From Diploscapter coronatus (Eukaryota > Nematoda > Chromadorea > Rhabditida > Rhabditidae), in NCBI GenBank assembly GCA_964036155.1, contig OZ038422.1, positions 6,967,201 through 7,031,200 on the forward strand: a stretch of 64,000 nt of DNA, written 5' to 3'. Made by a program: the position numbers and the translations under genes. Positions 38,161-52,000 of the stretch are shown in pieces (the first letter of the stretch is position 1; each line of letters opens with the position of its first letter). The notes below the pieces were generated by a model. It had not been told where the DNA came from, ran no database searches, and worked only from the letters and a program-made list of their open reading frames with translations.

Positions 38161-40271
38161 TTGAAAATTTGCACGAGTATCCACTAGGTCGTTACAAATA
38201 ACATCAAATGTCATCGAGTATCACTTTTATGTCAAGCGAACTGCAAGCGAATTAAACCCATTTTAAAACATTGGGCGTGGTTTTCATGAATCGCTCCAGT
38301 GGAGAAAAATGTTCTCCATAGTCGACTTGACAATATCGTTCATGAAAATCCAGGAAATATCGATTATTCCAATGCAAATCCGTTTCAAAACAATATATAC
38401 GACGGTTTTTCTTCTTTATTCCTTTTGCAAAGTGCGAGAGGACTTGCGCTCTCTATGTTTGGGGGACAAGTGATAGGCAGATGTTGGTTGGAGGAGATGG
38501 AAGGCAATAGGCAATATGCCATTGGGAAGTGGACGTTGAGAGAGCAGAGGGCAAAGAAGAGGAGAGAAATAGTGAAGGAAATGGCAAACAGCTGATTCGA
38601 TTCTCGATCTCTGACAGCCAGACGTGTAATTTGGCATTCCAACTGCCGTTCCTTTCTCTTTCTCTCTCCCTCCTAATTAGCCATATAAGGTTGGCTTATT
38701 TGAATATCAACTAGTCGAGTCGCTCAAATTGCTTACTAACTCATTTCAGCTCGAATTTCCATTTCAATTTCGATGAATCATCTGCCTATCTACACTTGCA
38801 TAATTCACCTCCTTATCAGTATTCAATTCTGCTTCTTCCTTCTCCTGTATTTGCCTTGCTTTGTCATCACTCTGCTCTCCCATTCTCTCCTCTTTCCAGA
38901 TAGTTCTGTTCATCGTTCTGTCGTGTAACCGTTTGTCAATAGCCCATCCCTCTGCTTGCGCCAGTCTGTCTAGCAGACATTTTATCGCTGCAGCCGAAAA
39001 AACCACGATTTGCCTTGTGGATAACAGCATGGCATCGAAAGACTCGAAATAACTGATAATTTTTATGTTAATCCCTTCTTCCCTTCCTCCTAATATTTAA
39101 AATTCAAAAATAGCCCCTTCTGCATTTCATTTTTCCCGATAAATTTTGTATGGCTTCGCACTCGCAATTTTTAGCTATCAATGACGTTTATTCAATTACT
39201 TTCAGCTGATTTTTAAATGCCATTTATGAGCCGTTTCTCGATAATTCCCTGCAGAATAAACCTGTTATTTCACGAATTGACTTCTAATTTGTTCGAGTTA
39301 ATCCACTCTTCTACTCTTCACTCTTTCAGCTTTCTACTTTCATGTCTGCGCTTTTGCATTATCAGCAGAAGTTTCGAATTGTTATGAGCCGCGTTCTTTT
39401 TCTCATTTCTTCCTTATTTAAAATCTAAAATTTTATCCTTCATTTTTGCTTTCATTTCCTGTTATTAACGAGTCATTCGAGCATTCGGATTCGACCTATT
39501 TCTATCGTCCATTCTAATCACCCCTTTTGCGTATCATTTCCTTTATCAGCGTTCTCATTACATCATCATTTTATTATTCGTTTCGTTTTTATTTGCCGTT
39601 TTCGTATTTTCAGACATACATGGCTAATCCAACTTTTTGCAGATCTGAGTGAAGCACAGCTTATGGCCTATTTATACAGACTTCCTGCTTCACGTTTTCG
39701 ACAGATTGCAGCTGATCTTTGAATATTGAAAATCATCGCTGGAAAAGTGGAGTTTATTGAAAGTCGCTTGCAAAATCGAATACGGAACTATCATATTTTG
39801 CTAACAAAATGGCTAATATGTCATTTTCTGCAAGTTGTATTCTGAGCCTTTGAATACTCTCTATAGTAATCCATCATCTGAATTTGTTCCGCTTACTTTA
39901 ATCCTCACTTGATGAATGATGCCTTTCATCTGCATCTCCCTTCATTCACAGAACGGAACAGCCCAGCTCTTCTTGGCGCTGTACGTTTCGTTCCACTCGG
40001 TACTATCTGCTCCCCTTCCGAATCACAAACGAGTAATTAGTCTTTGTTGTGTCGTCTCCTGATTGCCTCTTTCGGCTATTTACATCGTGCATCGTAACTC
40101 CCCCCTATCATTGCTTATCAGTCTAGCTACATGCTCCAGCTGCTTTTCCCTCCTCTGCCTGACTCCTTCCTTTTGTGGCTTCCCTGCCCCTGCCCCTACT
40201 CTGTCCAATCTCCTCCATCTGTTCCTTCAGTCGTTCAATCTTGCCGAATCTCGTATTTCTCCTAATATGAA
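38161..40271. other. Gene-poor stretch
   Basis: No supported gene. An acceptor-like site at about 39652 is followed by an open run of 25 codons (LSEAQLMAYLYRLPAS...) to a TGA at 39719-39721. It is protein-like but without a partner exon or a nearby AATAAA. Confidence 0.4.
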
Positions 40272-40462
40272 CTGTGAGGAAGTAGATATTGCACACCTTT
40301 TTGCATCCCCCCCTTCTAGACTCAACCCCCTCGAAATATCATGCGTCCTGAAGAGATGGAAAAGATAGCGAAGAAAAGAGAGAAGGAAAGAGTGAGGGGA
40401 AGAAGAGGCGTGGCTTGTGCAAATCGATCTGCAAAAGGTGTGCAATATCTACTTCCTCACAG
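40272..40462. repeat. Hairpin with perfectly paired 30+ base stem
   Basis: CTGTGAGGAAGTAGATATTG and the next bases at 40272-40305 are the reverse complement of 40430-40462, with about 33 paired positions and a single T-run length difference at the inner edge. The loop is about 124 bases, purine-rich in its second half. If transcribed it would form a long double-stranded stem. The loop is far longer than in typical miRNA precursors. Confidence 0.8.
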
Positions 40463-43400
40463 CCCATAATATCTTCGTCGCTCGTTTCTTCCGTTCCTTA
40501 TTTTTGAAGTCCCTCTCCGCACTCATTTCAGTGTCGATTGTGTTTATCATGCCGCTTTGCTGCATCTTTGCGTCTTTTTATGCGTAATTACAGGCCTCTT
40601 AGTATCCTCTTCTCCTTCGATCTTCTTCAGCTTATTTTGAGCAATAGAGCCCTGGTGCAGTGAGGCAGTGTGCGATATCTTCACGGGAGGCATTCATTCA
40701 GTCGCTCGAAAAGGACGATTCCTAATTTCGCGTGAAACTTTGTTTACTTTTTGCATGAATAATTTCGCAATTCGCCCCGACAGTCCCTTTCCTTCCTCAG
40801 CAGCAAATTATCTCTCCTCTTCTTTAGAACGGCCTCTTGCCTGACTGACCGAGGAAAGGCTGCTTCCCTTTCCAGTCGAGTGAACGCGTGTCTTATCTCA
40901 GTCATGAATCGCTGTTTCCCTCTTTATTACCTCTCAACTTTTGTTTAAATTTTACGGTTTTTTGTCGAGGCAGACTGCTTGGCGCCAGCGTCCAAATCCA
41001 CGCCCTTAGACGGTGAAAAAAGTAAGGAATTGAAGAGGGACGGGAAAATTGGAACGCCGCTACTTTTTGCAAGAAGATTGATTATGACGGGTTCGTGGCT
41101 GACACTTCGCTATTTCATTGTCTCGTCCTTTATGACTTATTTTTGATTGAATCGTCGATAAACTGCAAACATATTTGGGCCTAAAATTCGTAAGCTCGTT
41201 TTGAAATATGACCTCCTGCCTGATTTTTTGACGTATTCAGATAATGTCGTTTTCTCTTCTTATCTTTTAAATGACTAATTAGTTGTTTCGTACATTTTTG
41301 CACTTTTGACGATTTTATTTCTTTCCGAAGAATTCATCTATTGACACACCCATGATTGGTACTTTCGGGACAGGTCTTTTCTGCTCTAGGATAATTCTCA
41401 CCCGTTTCCTATCCGTTCCGAGTCCAAGTTGTGGAGAAAGATGCACTAACAACGAATGTGAACTATTTATAACGGATATGACCCGAATTACAGGACAAGT
41501 CAATTCCGAGCATCCTCAAATTAAAGCTTGCTGACCGTGCACTGTGATCCCAGGATTTAGCATCGAAGTTTATCTATTTCTCTTATGTTGCAAACATTAA
41601 CGTGAAAAATTAGCGTATATCTTGGCAATGTCAGTATTCGCTGCAGCAGCAAAGAGTTAAAAAGGAAAACTTTAAAGATAAACCCTGTGCTAAGGGTGCA
41701 TGGTCAGCGTTTTAATTTAATCTTCGATATCAGCATGCTTCAACTTGACTTACCCGATAATTTTGGACCAAAACCGCTATTAACAGTTTACATTCCTTGT
41801 AAATTTATTGGGACCAACAAGAACTGACCCGGACTAGCATAGTTTGTCTAACTGACCGAATAGAATCGTCGTCAAATGACTTCAAAATGTCTCTCTAATC
41901 TTTCACCCGCTAAATCCGGGTTTATTTGTGCTCTTTGTGTTTATTACTTGGCTTGCAATTGGGCAATTGGGTTTGCAGCCCTGTTGCTCTTTTGCCCTCC
42001 CCTTGCCTTGACAATGAGCACTATGCCATAATCATAACCTAAAATGGGTTTGTCTGTTCCTTGTCTCTCTGTGGGATAGCTTTCTTCTGTTGCATCCGCT
42101 TCTCTCAACCCTCTTGATTTCACTAGCTATTTCTTCAGCTCTAACCAGTCCGCATAATGTTTCCCAGTGAAAATGCACTCTAAATAAAGAGGACCACAGT
42201 AACCTCTATTTTGCTCCCATCTCCTATCTACCAGTTCTATCAGCCATCGGCCCAAAGATACAGAGACCGTGGCCTATCACGTTCTCCATTCACCATGCGC
42301 ATTAATAAGCAAATAAGCAGCATTGTGAATGGAATGGAAATGAAGCTCAATGCCCTTTTATAGTTCACCCATTCTCTTCCTCTTCTTTTCAACAATTCAG
42401 TAACAGTCCGTGCTTTCTGATGCACATTTAAGCATATTAATTTCGCTTCACACAATGGCTGATTTATGCAAGCGCGAAATGTTGCCAGATTGAATGCGAA
42501 ATGAAGAAATAGTAGAGGCGTTGCTAGTTCATTCTGCCAGTGAACTTTCGAACTCGTGAGAATAAAATGTACGAATATGTTTAAAATTTCATGTTAGGAT
42601 AAGATTGCAATTAGTACATCTATGAATTTACCTAGAACGATACTAGGATTACACATTTCGAATTTTCACGCTCTCCTCGAAAACACTTCGATTCCAAGAC
42701 TAAAAACTGAAAAGAGATACAGATGTTGCGAATTGTGAACCGCCGTCGAACATAAAGCGGAAAAATGGTTGAAGTTTTGTAATTGCATTCTCTCACACTC
42801 ATTAACAAAAAACTTCCCTGCACAGTGATTGCAGGGTGTTAGTAGACGGGATAGGGCGATATACTGTATCGATTTTAGGCCTACTTTTAATATAGTTTTC
42901 AAAGTAAACTATAAATTGCAAATGAGAAGTGTAGTGGTTAGTAGTGCTGGCCGATTCCATCAGAAATCAGAGAAACCAGACATTAAAACATCTGCTCATT
43001 TGCCGAGTGGTTGAGTAGTTGGGTTGTGGTGCTACAAGATTGTAGCTGTGCAACATCAACATTCAGCAGCAACAGCAGTGGCAGTCATTTTCACCCCTTT
43101 CCTCTGCCTTGCCTAACGACCACTCATCAGGCTATTCTCCCTCATTCGGCTTGCTACTTTTTTGCTCTTTCGAGATCAAACTACTCTTTATTTCCAGTCC
43201 TCTGTCCTCTCTCGAAGATGGCAGCATTTCCATTTCCATCGCATTCGCATTCTCGTTGCCTCGTTGCATCGTTTCAGCTTCATCCCTTCTCCTCCACTTC
43301 TCTGCTTCATTCTTCTTCTCCTCACTTCGGCCGAGCTTTGTGCATGCAAATTCACAGCAGCTGCAGTCAATTTTTAACTTTCGATCTCATTCGACTCATT

Positions 43401-43928
43401 CTCAGGCTGATGTTCCAATCGAATTCTCGCCTTTCTTCTTCACTCCGCTCCTTATTCGCTTAGTCTTTTCATCTTCTTCTGACTAATACAACTTAAATTT
43501 TCAAATTTCCCTTACCAAAAGTTTAACTGAAACACTTTATTTTTGGCGTCTTCGAATCACAAATTTCCTTGTTTTCTGTCAAGTAAGCGACACCGTAGCA
43601 CTTCGAAAAAAGAAGATCTCATGATATTTCATGCTCGATATCATCTAATCTTCTTGTTTCTCACTCAAAATGAAAATGAAATTAATTCGTCAAGCTCATT
43701 CTTCGGTCGAGTTGTTTCAGCACTTCATTTCCCATTCCATTTACGTCTTTCAGTTTCAATTTCCATTGATGATATGCTTCTTCCTTCTCTTCTGCTTGTA
43801 TTATTCTGCCTGGAAATCTGCTTGATCGAGTTGGTGTGCTTTGTTTGCAGTTGTCCTTATTCCTTTTGCTTTTGCTTTTGGAAGAAAAGGAGGATCGAGT
43901 TTCCCTTCATTCTGCCATTTCTGCCAGC
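40463..43928. other. Gene-poor stretch
   Basis: No supported gene. A 60-codon Cys-containing frame at 41352-41534 (CGERCTNNEC) is noted but overlaps an equally open minus-strand frame. The CT-rich segment 43.0-43.5 kb is open in several frames at once. Confidence 0.4.
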
Positions 43929-43929
43929 C

Positions 43930-43980
<51 letters not shown>
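43929..43980 (+). repeat. (CTGT)n tetranucleotide microsatellite
   Basis: About eleven consecutive CTGT units end in CTATCTAT, a diverged border. It accounts for the repeated SVCLSVCL and DRQTDRQT reading frames on the two strands, which are not genes. Confidence 0.97.
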
Positions 43981-46900
43981 GTACAGACATTTCCCATACA
44001 AAGACAAGACTTTCCCAGGCACAGACTCGAATTAACCTATTCCAATCCCAGCCCAAGAAAGACCGAGAGAGGATTCGATTGATTGACACCGCAGTGCGGC
44101 AAGGCACGCAAAGGGAACGCGAGGCCGCCACGTTGCAACTCGCAGATTGAAACATGCAACATGGATGAGAGTGATGTAATTGTTGACGAGTTTGGAAATT
44201 CAACCACCCTCATCCCCTCACCTGTGCAAATTATGTTGCTTTCTGCAGAGTTATCTTTCGCAATCACTCCTCTCATTTCCCTCCATCTCTCCCCATATCG
44301 TTTTTATGTTTCTGCCGACTTTTTGCCGCTTTGCTTCCATGTTTACCTTATTTCTTTTGTTCACGCAATCGGACAGACTTTGTTCGAAACCAAGCGATAC
44401 AAGCAAAAACATGAAGCATACAGAAGAGTGCAGGAGAAATGGGGAGAGGAAAAGATACAGATTGGAGGAGGAACGAGTGAAAGAGAGAGAGTGAGTAGAT
44501 TGGAAAGAGAATGAGATGCAGAAAGTCAAAATAAAAAGAGCAAAGAGGCAGAATTAGAAAGAATGAGTGTAGGGGTGATTGAGTGCAGAGCGAATCAGAA
44601 TCAGAATAAGATGAAAATTGAAATCGAGCGAAATTGAATGAAAATGAGAAAAGAAGGAAGAAGAGGTTAGAGTGAGAATGAGAACGGAGTTGTGAGATGA
44701 AGAGTAGGAGACTGGGGATAAACTGTGATGATGAAATGGAGAGTAAGGCTAGGAGAGAGAAAAGGAAGGGCTTTAAGGATCAATAATTGGAAAGTTCGGC
44801 AGACTGTTTTATATTTATTGATCAAGAAAATATTGGTTCGCTTCAAGATCTATTAGCTCGGAAAATCTCGATGTTGATCTTCATGATTATTGATGGAATT
44901 AAAAAAAAAACCCCTCTTGCACTCAACATCCATAATTTAGTTCGATTTCGAAATTCACTTTCTTCATTTCCAAATTCAGTGTTCCTAGTCAATTCGACCG
45001 AAATCCCATTTGTATTCCTCCCCTCCATTGTGTCATCCATGCAAATCGTCTGTTGCTCTGTCCGAATGACTCTTTCTCTGTCCAAACCATTCACTTTCTT
45101 TGTCACATTCACATTGCTTCACTTCCCAGTCCTCGTCTCCTCTTCCCTTTTCATTTTTTCCATTCAGCCGCTACATTAATTTGCTCGTTTGACTCACTAC
45201 GATATCCTCTTCTCTCTTTGTCGTCAGTCTGTTTGTCATACTGTAGAGGTCGATGGGGGAGAAGGAGACAAATTGCAAGGGGAAAGAAGAATAGCGAGAC
45301 CGCTATGTTATTGTAGCACACATTAGCTGAAGAGTGCATTCAGACACAACAGCTATTCGATTCGATTCGACTCGATATTCCCCATGATTTAATTCCCAAT
45401 TTGGTTTACCCCTATCTGACCTCTGATCACCTCTGCCTCATTTTCTCCTCATTCACTCCTTATTCGTACCCCGTCTTCCCTTCGCCCTTCTCCCCCAAAC
45501 CCCTTCCCTCTCCAACCCTTTTGCGATGGTCTCCCGCAGCGCCAGCGCTTCTTTCTGCATCGAGCGGTTTTGTTTTTATCGTCCTTTCCCCCTTCTTTTC
45601 GCCTGCCGAAAGGGCACAACATTGTCTACCTGTCCGTCAGTCTTCCGCTGGCATTTGCACATCCCCTTCCCAATCTTTATTATCATTCGGCTTGGCCCGA
45701 TTAGTCAGCCTTCGTTCGTCTATTTATTGTTTGCACTTCATCAATTTGTGCGCATTTTACACGTTCAAAAGAGAGCGCCGAGTTTTTTTTTGTCTATTGT
45801 TATCGTTAGATGGAGAAAAGTCTAAGTATGGAGAAATTTTACTTTTTATTATTATTATTATGATATCCCAACTGGAACAAAATAACGACCTATAAATAGA
45901 GAGACCAAATTAATTTTCGAGGTTTATAGTCATTGCAAAATTTACTATTAGCATGATCGACGAGATTAACCGGAACAAAATGCTCTTTAGACCTCCAAAA
46001 ATGGTTCAGAATGAGAAGTTATTCCCATTTTTGTGCGGCGCATTTTTCCGCAGTTGCTTCCCCTTTTATTTGACCAGTCGTTTCTCGCTGTGTTTCGATA
46101 GATACAAAGTTGAAATTTTATCATTTGAAGAAATCATCAGTTTTTGCGCGGTTTCGCTGCAAGATTTCATTATCCAACTGCGCATGGCAGTGGACTATTT
46201 CGCACTTTGCATCATAACTTGGAATTTTTCGCCAGTTCTTAATCGATAAGACTTTTTCGGGCCGTTTGTGCTAATGTTTGATGCAGCATGGGGCAGGCAA
46301 ATCGATATCATAGTTTCAAAATCTATTGGAAACTATATGGAAACCGTGTTTTATTTTCGAGATACGTGGATTCCGATATCTAAAAGTCACGACTTTTAAA
46401 GGTTTCGAGGGAAATGCCCAACTACAAAGTTTGAGCAAAAAATCCATAGCACTTCATACAAAAATAATATTTCATGATTATCAATTGAGAAGCCGGACAG
46501 ATGAGTCGAAAAAAGTGATCGAGCATTTTCAACGCATAATTCAAATGTTAATTTTGGTTTTCTGGCATTTCTATCTAGAAGCGAGATTATCTATTGTTGT
46601 TCGTTATTTCAAGTTATCATCCGAGATTTTATCGTTTTGAAATAGTTCCTTTCGATGTTGTGCGAGACTAAGGCCGAGTTGGTTCAATTTCAATATTGGT
46701 GCGGTTCTTTCCCCTTTTTGCATTCATTAGCTAACAACAATAAATATTCCATTATTTCAAATACTATCAATACCCCTATTCCAATTTAGCTTGCACAATT
46801 GAGATTTTACTTTCAATAATATCTCCTTGGCGTTTTAATCATCCAAAACTAATAATAACTCTACAATCATTCTCTAAGAGGGCATTTATAGCTAGTAAAC

Positions 46901-47571
46901 AATTACAGATAAAATTAGAATAGCGCATAGATCGTTTAACGAAAGAAAAAAATATTTAATGTTCTGATTTTTGTTGACTTAAGTGGGTCGAAAGTTAAAA
47001 AAAAAAAACGACTTTTCTCGATTCAGAAATATTGAAGATCTTTAAGCTAGAGAATTCTGAGCTATTCCCCTCAATTAATTCAATTTGACTAATTGTGAGA
47101 AATTTTAGTTGAAACTTCCTAACTCTGGCGGATAGTATTTCAAAAGCCTATTTAATTTTTATATTCGTTTTGATTGCGAATAGACTCGAAGTTTTGCGTC
47201 ATAATCTTCGAGATTCACAGAGTAAATTTTTACGAAAACTTATCTTTTCTAATTTTCCCTCTCATAATTATTCCTCATTAGAAACTAGTTTTTCAACCCC
47301 GACAACAATCATGTTGATGTTGATGAAAAGCTGATGTAGATCTCTATGCTTAGGTGTTTCAACCAGAGACTTTTTGGTGCATTGGATTGGATGATTCAAT
47401 ATTTGTCATTGTTTTAGAGAAATTTCGATTCAAACTCGGAAATGTTGTTGACATTGTGTGTTGTGCACTTGGATGAATAGCCTATCTGTTCTTCCCGCTA
47501 TTTCGTTCTCTCATCTTTATCTTTATCATTAAATATTTGTTTCGCTTACCTTTCTCTGCTCATTCCTGCAG
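43981..47571. other. Gene-poor stretch
   Basis: No supported gene. 44.4-44.76 kb is GA-rich on the plus strand, the reverse of the usual CT bias here. 46.6-47.5 kb is AT-rich. Confidence 0.4.
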
Positions 47572-47613
47572 TCCTTCTGCAAGAAGTACCTCGTCTATCC
47601 AAAGTATGCGCCA
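47572..47613 (+). CDS. Weak candidate upstream exon
   Basis: CATTCCTGCAG precedes an open segment reading SFCKKYLVYPKYAP, followed by a GTGACG donor. The phase (0) would join to the GAA codon at 48807. The donor is weak and the frame also stays open past it, so this is a suggestion only. Confidence 0.22.
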
Positions 47614-48806
47614 GTGACGAGCGCTCACCCTGCAGCCCTGCAGGCTCTTGCCTCCTCTATCCTCACTCCTGCCCAGGCTCCCAGTCCTTTCGACTGCCCC
47701 CCGTTCCTCTTCCACTTTCCCTCTCGTCCCCTCTCATTCGCTCATTTATATGTCGTCTCTGCTATTTTCTAGCTGCCCATATTTGCCTTTGCAAAGTGAG
47801 TCAAAAGAAACAGAAACATGAAGGAAGCAGAGAAATCGAAGAGTTTCGAGAGTAATGAGAGAATAAAAACGAAGAGAGTTCTGAGGCAGTCCGGCAGTCC
47901 AAGATGTGTCTATTCTATCGCATCGCCTGCAGTTCTTCTTCCATTCTGTCAGCAGTTTCCCTCGTCCTTTTGTGTTTCTCCCGGTTTTCATTACCAATCT
48001 GCCGGATTCATGATAAATTCATTGTTATTCTGAGCAGCCTGCTGCATCTCCTTTACTCATCTCATTTGTATTCCTCTTTTTGTTGTTGCGATTTCATGGT
48101 TTTTGTCCTTCGGCTTTGGCTGATAGGTTCAAGCGATGTGCCCCGTTTCCCAGTGTCTATCTTCTCCTTTCTTTTCCTGACTCCTCCTACTTTGCATTTG
48201 GCTCCGCCCCGCGCTCGCCAATTTCCATCTTCACCTTTGCTGTTTTCATATCAAAGCTCTGCCCTCTTTGGGTCACAAAATGCTGGTACATTTTTAGCAA
48301 GCGGGTGGAGATTATGGAAATGCGCATTGCTCACCCGAACTTTGTTCCATATTTTATGTAAATTGTCGTGTTTTTATCATTTTATAATTGCTCACTGGTT
48401 TACTCGCTTACAGTTTTCATCCGACATTTTGAATTTTTTTTTCTACACTTAAAAAATCATTTTCCATCATCCCTCCATGATTGTATTACTCACTTATCAT
48501 TCTGATTGATTGGTTATTTTCATTGCAATTTGCTAGGTAGCTTTCCACCATCCCTCGATTTCACGGTCCTCGTCCCTCCGTCTCTTCCTGTCTTCCTGCT
48601 CATTCCGCTCCACTTCGTTTGCATCTCTTCCTCCTAATGAGCCATCGTCGTCGCTTCTCAGCTTCAGCATTCGTGGATATCTTCTCAAATCTCGAGTGTC
48701 TTTCCCTTTCTCCGTACCCTTCCCCCGTTTCCTTTCTCCTTGCTCGATTCGGCTCGACTAATTTTCTCACATCTCGTGTTCACCTAATTTACCCTCCTTA
48801 TTTCAG
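47614..48806. other. CT-rich stretch between candidate exons
   Basis: No supported gene. The 182-codon plus-strand frame at 47904-48452 lies in CT-rich sequence without recognisable domains. Confidence 0.4.
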
Positions 48807-49001
48807 GAACTTGGTCAACACGGCTCAGCACAGCTACAGCTACCCGCTCATCTCAGTGCATATTCCTATTGCTCCCTCTCCCCTCTTCTCGTCATTCCCT
48901 GTGTTCTCCACTACTCTCACTTCTCAGTTCACAGGAATGTGTTCGCCTCCCTCCTCGGACTTTCAGAACCAACTGAGTTCGGCCTCGGCAGATTCAAACA
49001 G
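48807..49001 (+). CDS. Probable upstream exon(s) of the unrecognised 3' gene
   Basis: A TATTTCAG acceptor ends at 48806, and an AACAG/GTTTGT donor ends the segment at 49001 in phase 2. The last 21 codons before the donor read MCSPPSSDFQNQLSSASADS plus N. The next supported exon at 53782 begins with the single base needed to complete the codon, giving SADSN-R-TSTTG. The segment can be one 195-base exon or two (48807-48855 and 48935-49001, the second after TTCACAG). Both readings keep the frame. It is low-complexity Ser/Gln/Ala sequence. The joining intron would be 4.8 kb. Confidence 0.45.
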
Positions 49002-52000
49002 GTTTGTCTTCGTCAGCCCTTAGCCACAGCCCTTTCCTACCAACCTACTCCAGCCACACTTTCCTTTCATTTTGTTTCTTGTTCTTTTTCTTCTTATTTC
49101 AATTTCAAAATTTCGCTCCCCCCTCCCGCACACTTTTGCGGTATAGATTTTTTCTGCAAACGCAAGCGTCGAATTTGTTCCGAGCGACAATCGAAAAAGT
49201 AAACCCCAAACCCAATGCAGCGACAACTAAACAACTAAACAAATCAAGTAAATCATAATAGGCAGTCGGGCAGGCTGGTTCCTAGTTGCGTCAGTCTTCA
49301 GCAGTACTCAAAACGCATCGACATTTTTTCACGAACACTTTTTTCAAGTGAAATTATTTACCAAAGTAAATTTATACGAGCGAAAAAAACCGACCATCCT
49401 ATACAATTTCAAATCTACTTTCCAATTGTGATTTTTATTGTGACACCTAAGTTTCGATTTCACAACTTGAGAAATATGATGGGGGATGTAATTTTTGAGA
49501 CTGTCCATTTGACTCACAACATAACACTCAAAAATGACATTATTATGGGGGCACGTTTTCAGCCTTTCTGACTACAGTATGAATTATGCGATTGGAGCGG
49601 AGCAGCGAAGGGAAAGAAAGACAGAATGGGATAGGTTGAGTGGACAGATAGGACGACAAAGGAGAGAGCACGAAAGCGAGGCAAATATCATAACACTTAC
49701 ACAGAAACGCTTATTTTCGAGTTTCGACAAACAGGGCACAAGGCATCAGGCAAAAAGGCCAATTGCGGTCGTCTGCTTCTTTCTGCTGGCAGGCTGCAAC
49801 CAGTTTCCCCTTCCCGCTTCCCTCGGCCCATTTTGCATGTCCGACAATTCTCAAAATTGCCTCCATAGTTCATATAATTTCATGTGCCATTACCTCTGAG
49901 TGGATTACTTCTCATTCGCCCCTCGCCTCACTCCGCATACATAACCGCTCACAACCACAAACAATCCATAACCTTTGAACATCGACAATGAGAAAATTCA
50001 AGTGGTTTACTTTTTCTTGATTGAAATTGAAGTTCCCAAAGAAATGTTTTCCGTCGAGTTAGATAATGACTTCTCTACAGTATCACATAAATTTCATATG
50101 TTTCGATGAAACGAAGGACAGTATTTTGATTGTTAGAAGTTGAAAATTTCAAAAATTCGTTCTGCTACTACAATTTCAATATCATGGATCATTGTTTTAC
50201 AGCGCGATTGGCTTTCAGCTTTATTTATTGTGTCAAATAGGCTAAAAATAGCATCGCAGGAATGGTTTTGGTTAGAGTCTTTGGTGTTTACGTCTTGGGA
50301 TACAATGAGCCCCCTCTCCGTCTGCATTTTGCATCTCCTTTGCTTCCCCCAGCCAGCCCTTGCCACTCCCCACTTTCCTCTCATATTTCGTATTCGATGA
50401 AACAGATTTCGCATGGCGCAAGACGCAAAGAGAGAAGCTGTTTGGGGGCAGCTCATATTCGGGCCAAAAAGCAGGAAACTCGCAATACATTTCGATGTCT
50501 GCATTTCTCGGCAGAATAATAACCGAGTAATGAAAAAGGAGGGCTGATAAAAACTGCTGGAAGTTACAGCCGGAGGTCGGGGGCTGTAGAAGGGAAACGA
50601 ACATCCGCTCGCATCGGTTTTTTTACATCATCAATAGCAGAAAAAGCAGAAGCAATAAAGCAATCAACTAGTCAGCTATTTCGCTTTTATGTTCTGCCTG
50701 TCCATTCGTTCATTTTCACAAAACTCCCCCTTTTCCTCTAACTCTTATCAAATTGTGGAAAACAAAACAATAAATTGAAATTTATCTGCTCGCAATTCGC
50801 ATTTTCATCGTAACTCATATTTTATCGTTATGTTGATCGGAAGAAATGGTAACAATTGAGATGTGTAAATTGTCGCCGATTCAAATGGGGAAATACAAAT
50901 GCTGAGTCTGTCTCACAAATGGATTCTCCTCTCCTTGAATATCTAGTTTTTGAGTTTTGCGAGTTTGGCTCCCGTGAATTATCTGTCACTCTCCACTTCG
51001 CATTTCAATGCACTATTTCATCGTTTCCAACCGCTTCCATCTTTGAACCTCTTCAACTCTGACAGTCTTTCTTTGTCCGCATCACTGCGTGCAACTGAAA
51101 TGAAGAGAGACGAAGAGAAGAAGGGAAGGGGAAGGAAGAGGGAAAGGTTGCTGCCATAATTATCTGATTCGTTCTTTTCGAGGTCAACATTCACATAAAC
51201 TACCGCCAAATAGAGAAGAAAGGAGGAGAGGAATAAGACGAACTAGGTAAAGCAGAAAATCAGAAAGATGTGAATGAGAGACAGAAATTGAATAGGAAGG
51301 ACAGCAGAACAGAACAGAACAAAAATGACAAGGAGGGAAATAGGGGCATCTGTCCAGAACTGCTGAATGGCTGAAGGCATAAATATTCGTGTAAACAAAC
51401 ATTCATTCTTTGTTACTTTCGAAAAGATTTATGCGATGGCATCGCATCTTTGTCATTGCGCTTTTCTCTGAGAGTTTATTTCCCGTAGCCCAATGAGAAT
51501 TTGGGATATTTTCGTCGAAGCTAGATGAAGTTTCGCAAATGTTTCCATATTTTTTTCTTCTATGGATATCTAAAGGCGTTCCGCCCCCTCCCCCTGCCCA
51601 CTGATTATCCCGCCTCTCGCTCTACTGCCCCTCCTTTTGCGTGTTTTCCTCGGTCCTTTTTCGGATTTTCGAGCTTTTCGCTGTCCCTGTCCAGCAGCAG
51701 CAGTCAGCAGTCTCCCCTCTTCTTCTCACTTCCCCGTCCTCCTACCCACTCTCCGCTTCTCTTCGCGTTGCTCTCCTCAGCAATTCCCTTCGCCCTCAAA
51801 CCTCTCCACACGGCATTCATCTTGCTCACGGCAGCACAACAACAGCAGCAGCAGCAGCAGCACAAAGCCTCGAGTCTTTTTCTTCGTCTCGTCGCGTCGC
51901 TTCTTTTTTCTGTTTCGTTTCTCTGCTTTTGTGCTCTTTCGAGAGAGAGATGGTACGCAAGACGACATTTCTATAGATTTCTTGACTTTGATGCGGATTT

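Noticed and set aside
41352..41534. 60-codon frame with CGERCTNNEC
   Set aside because: No clear signal peptide, and the minus strand is open over nearly the same bases.
43543..44082. 179-codon frame with Cys/Leu/Ser/Val repeats
   Set aside because: The repeats are the translated CTGT microsatellite; the rest is CT-rich sequence.
47904..48452. 182-codon plus-strand open frame
   Set aside because: Composed mostly of Ser, Phe and Leu from CT-rich DNA, open in overlapping frames, with no domain.
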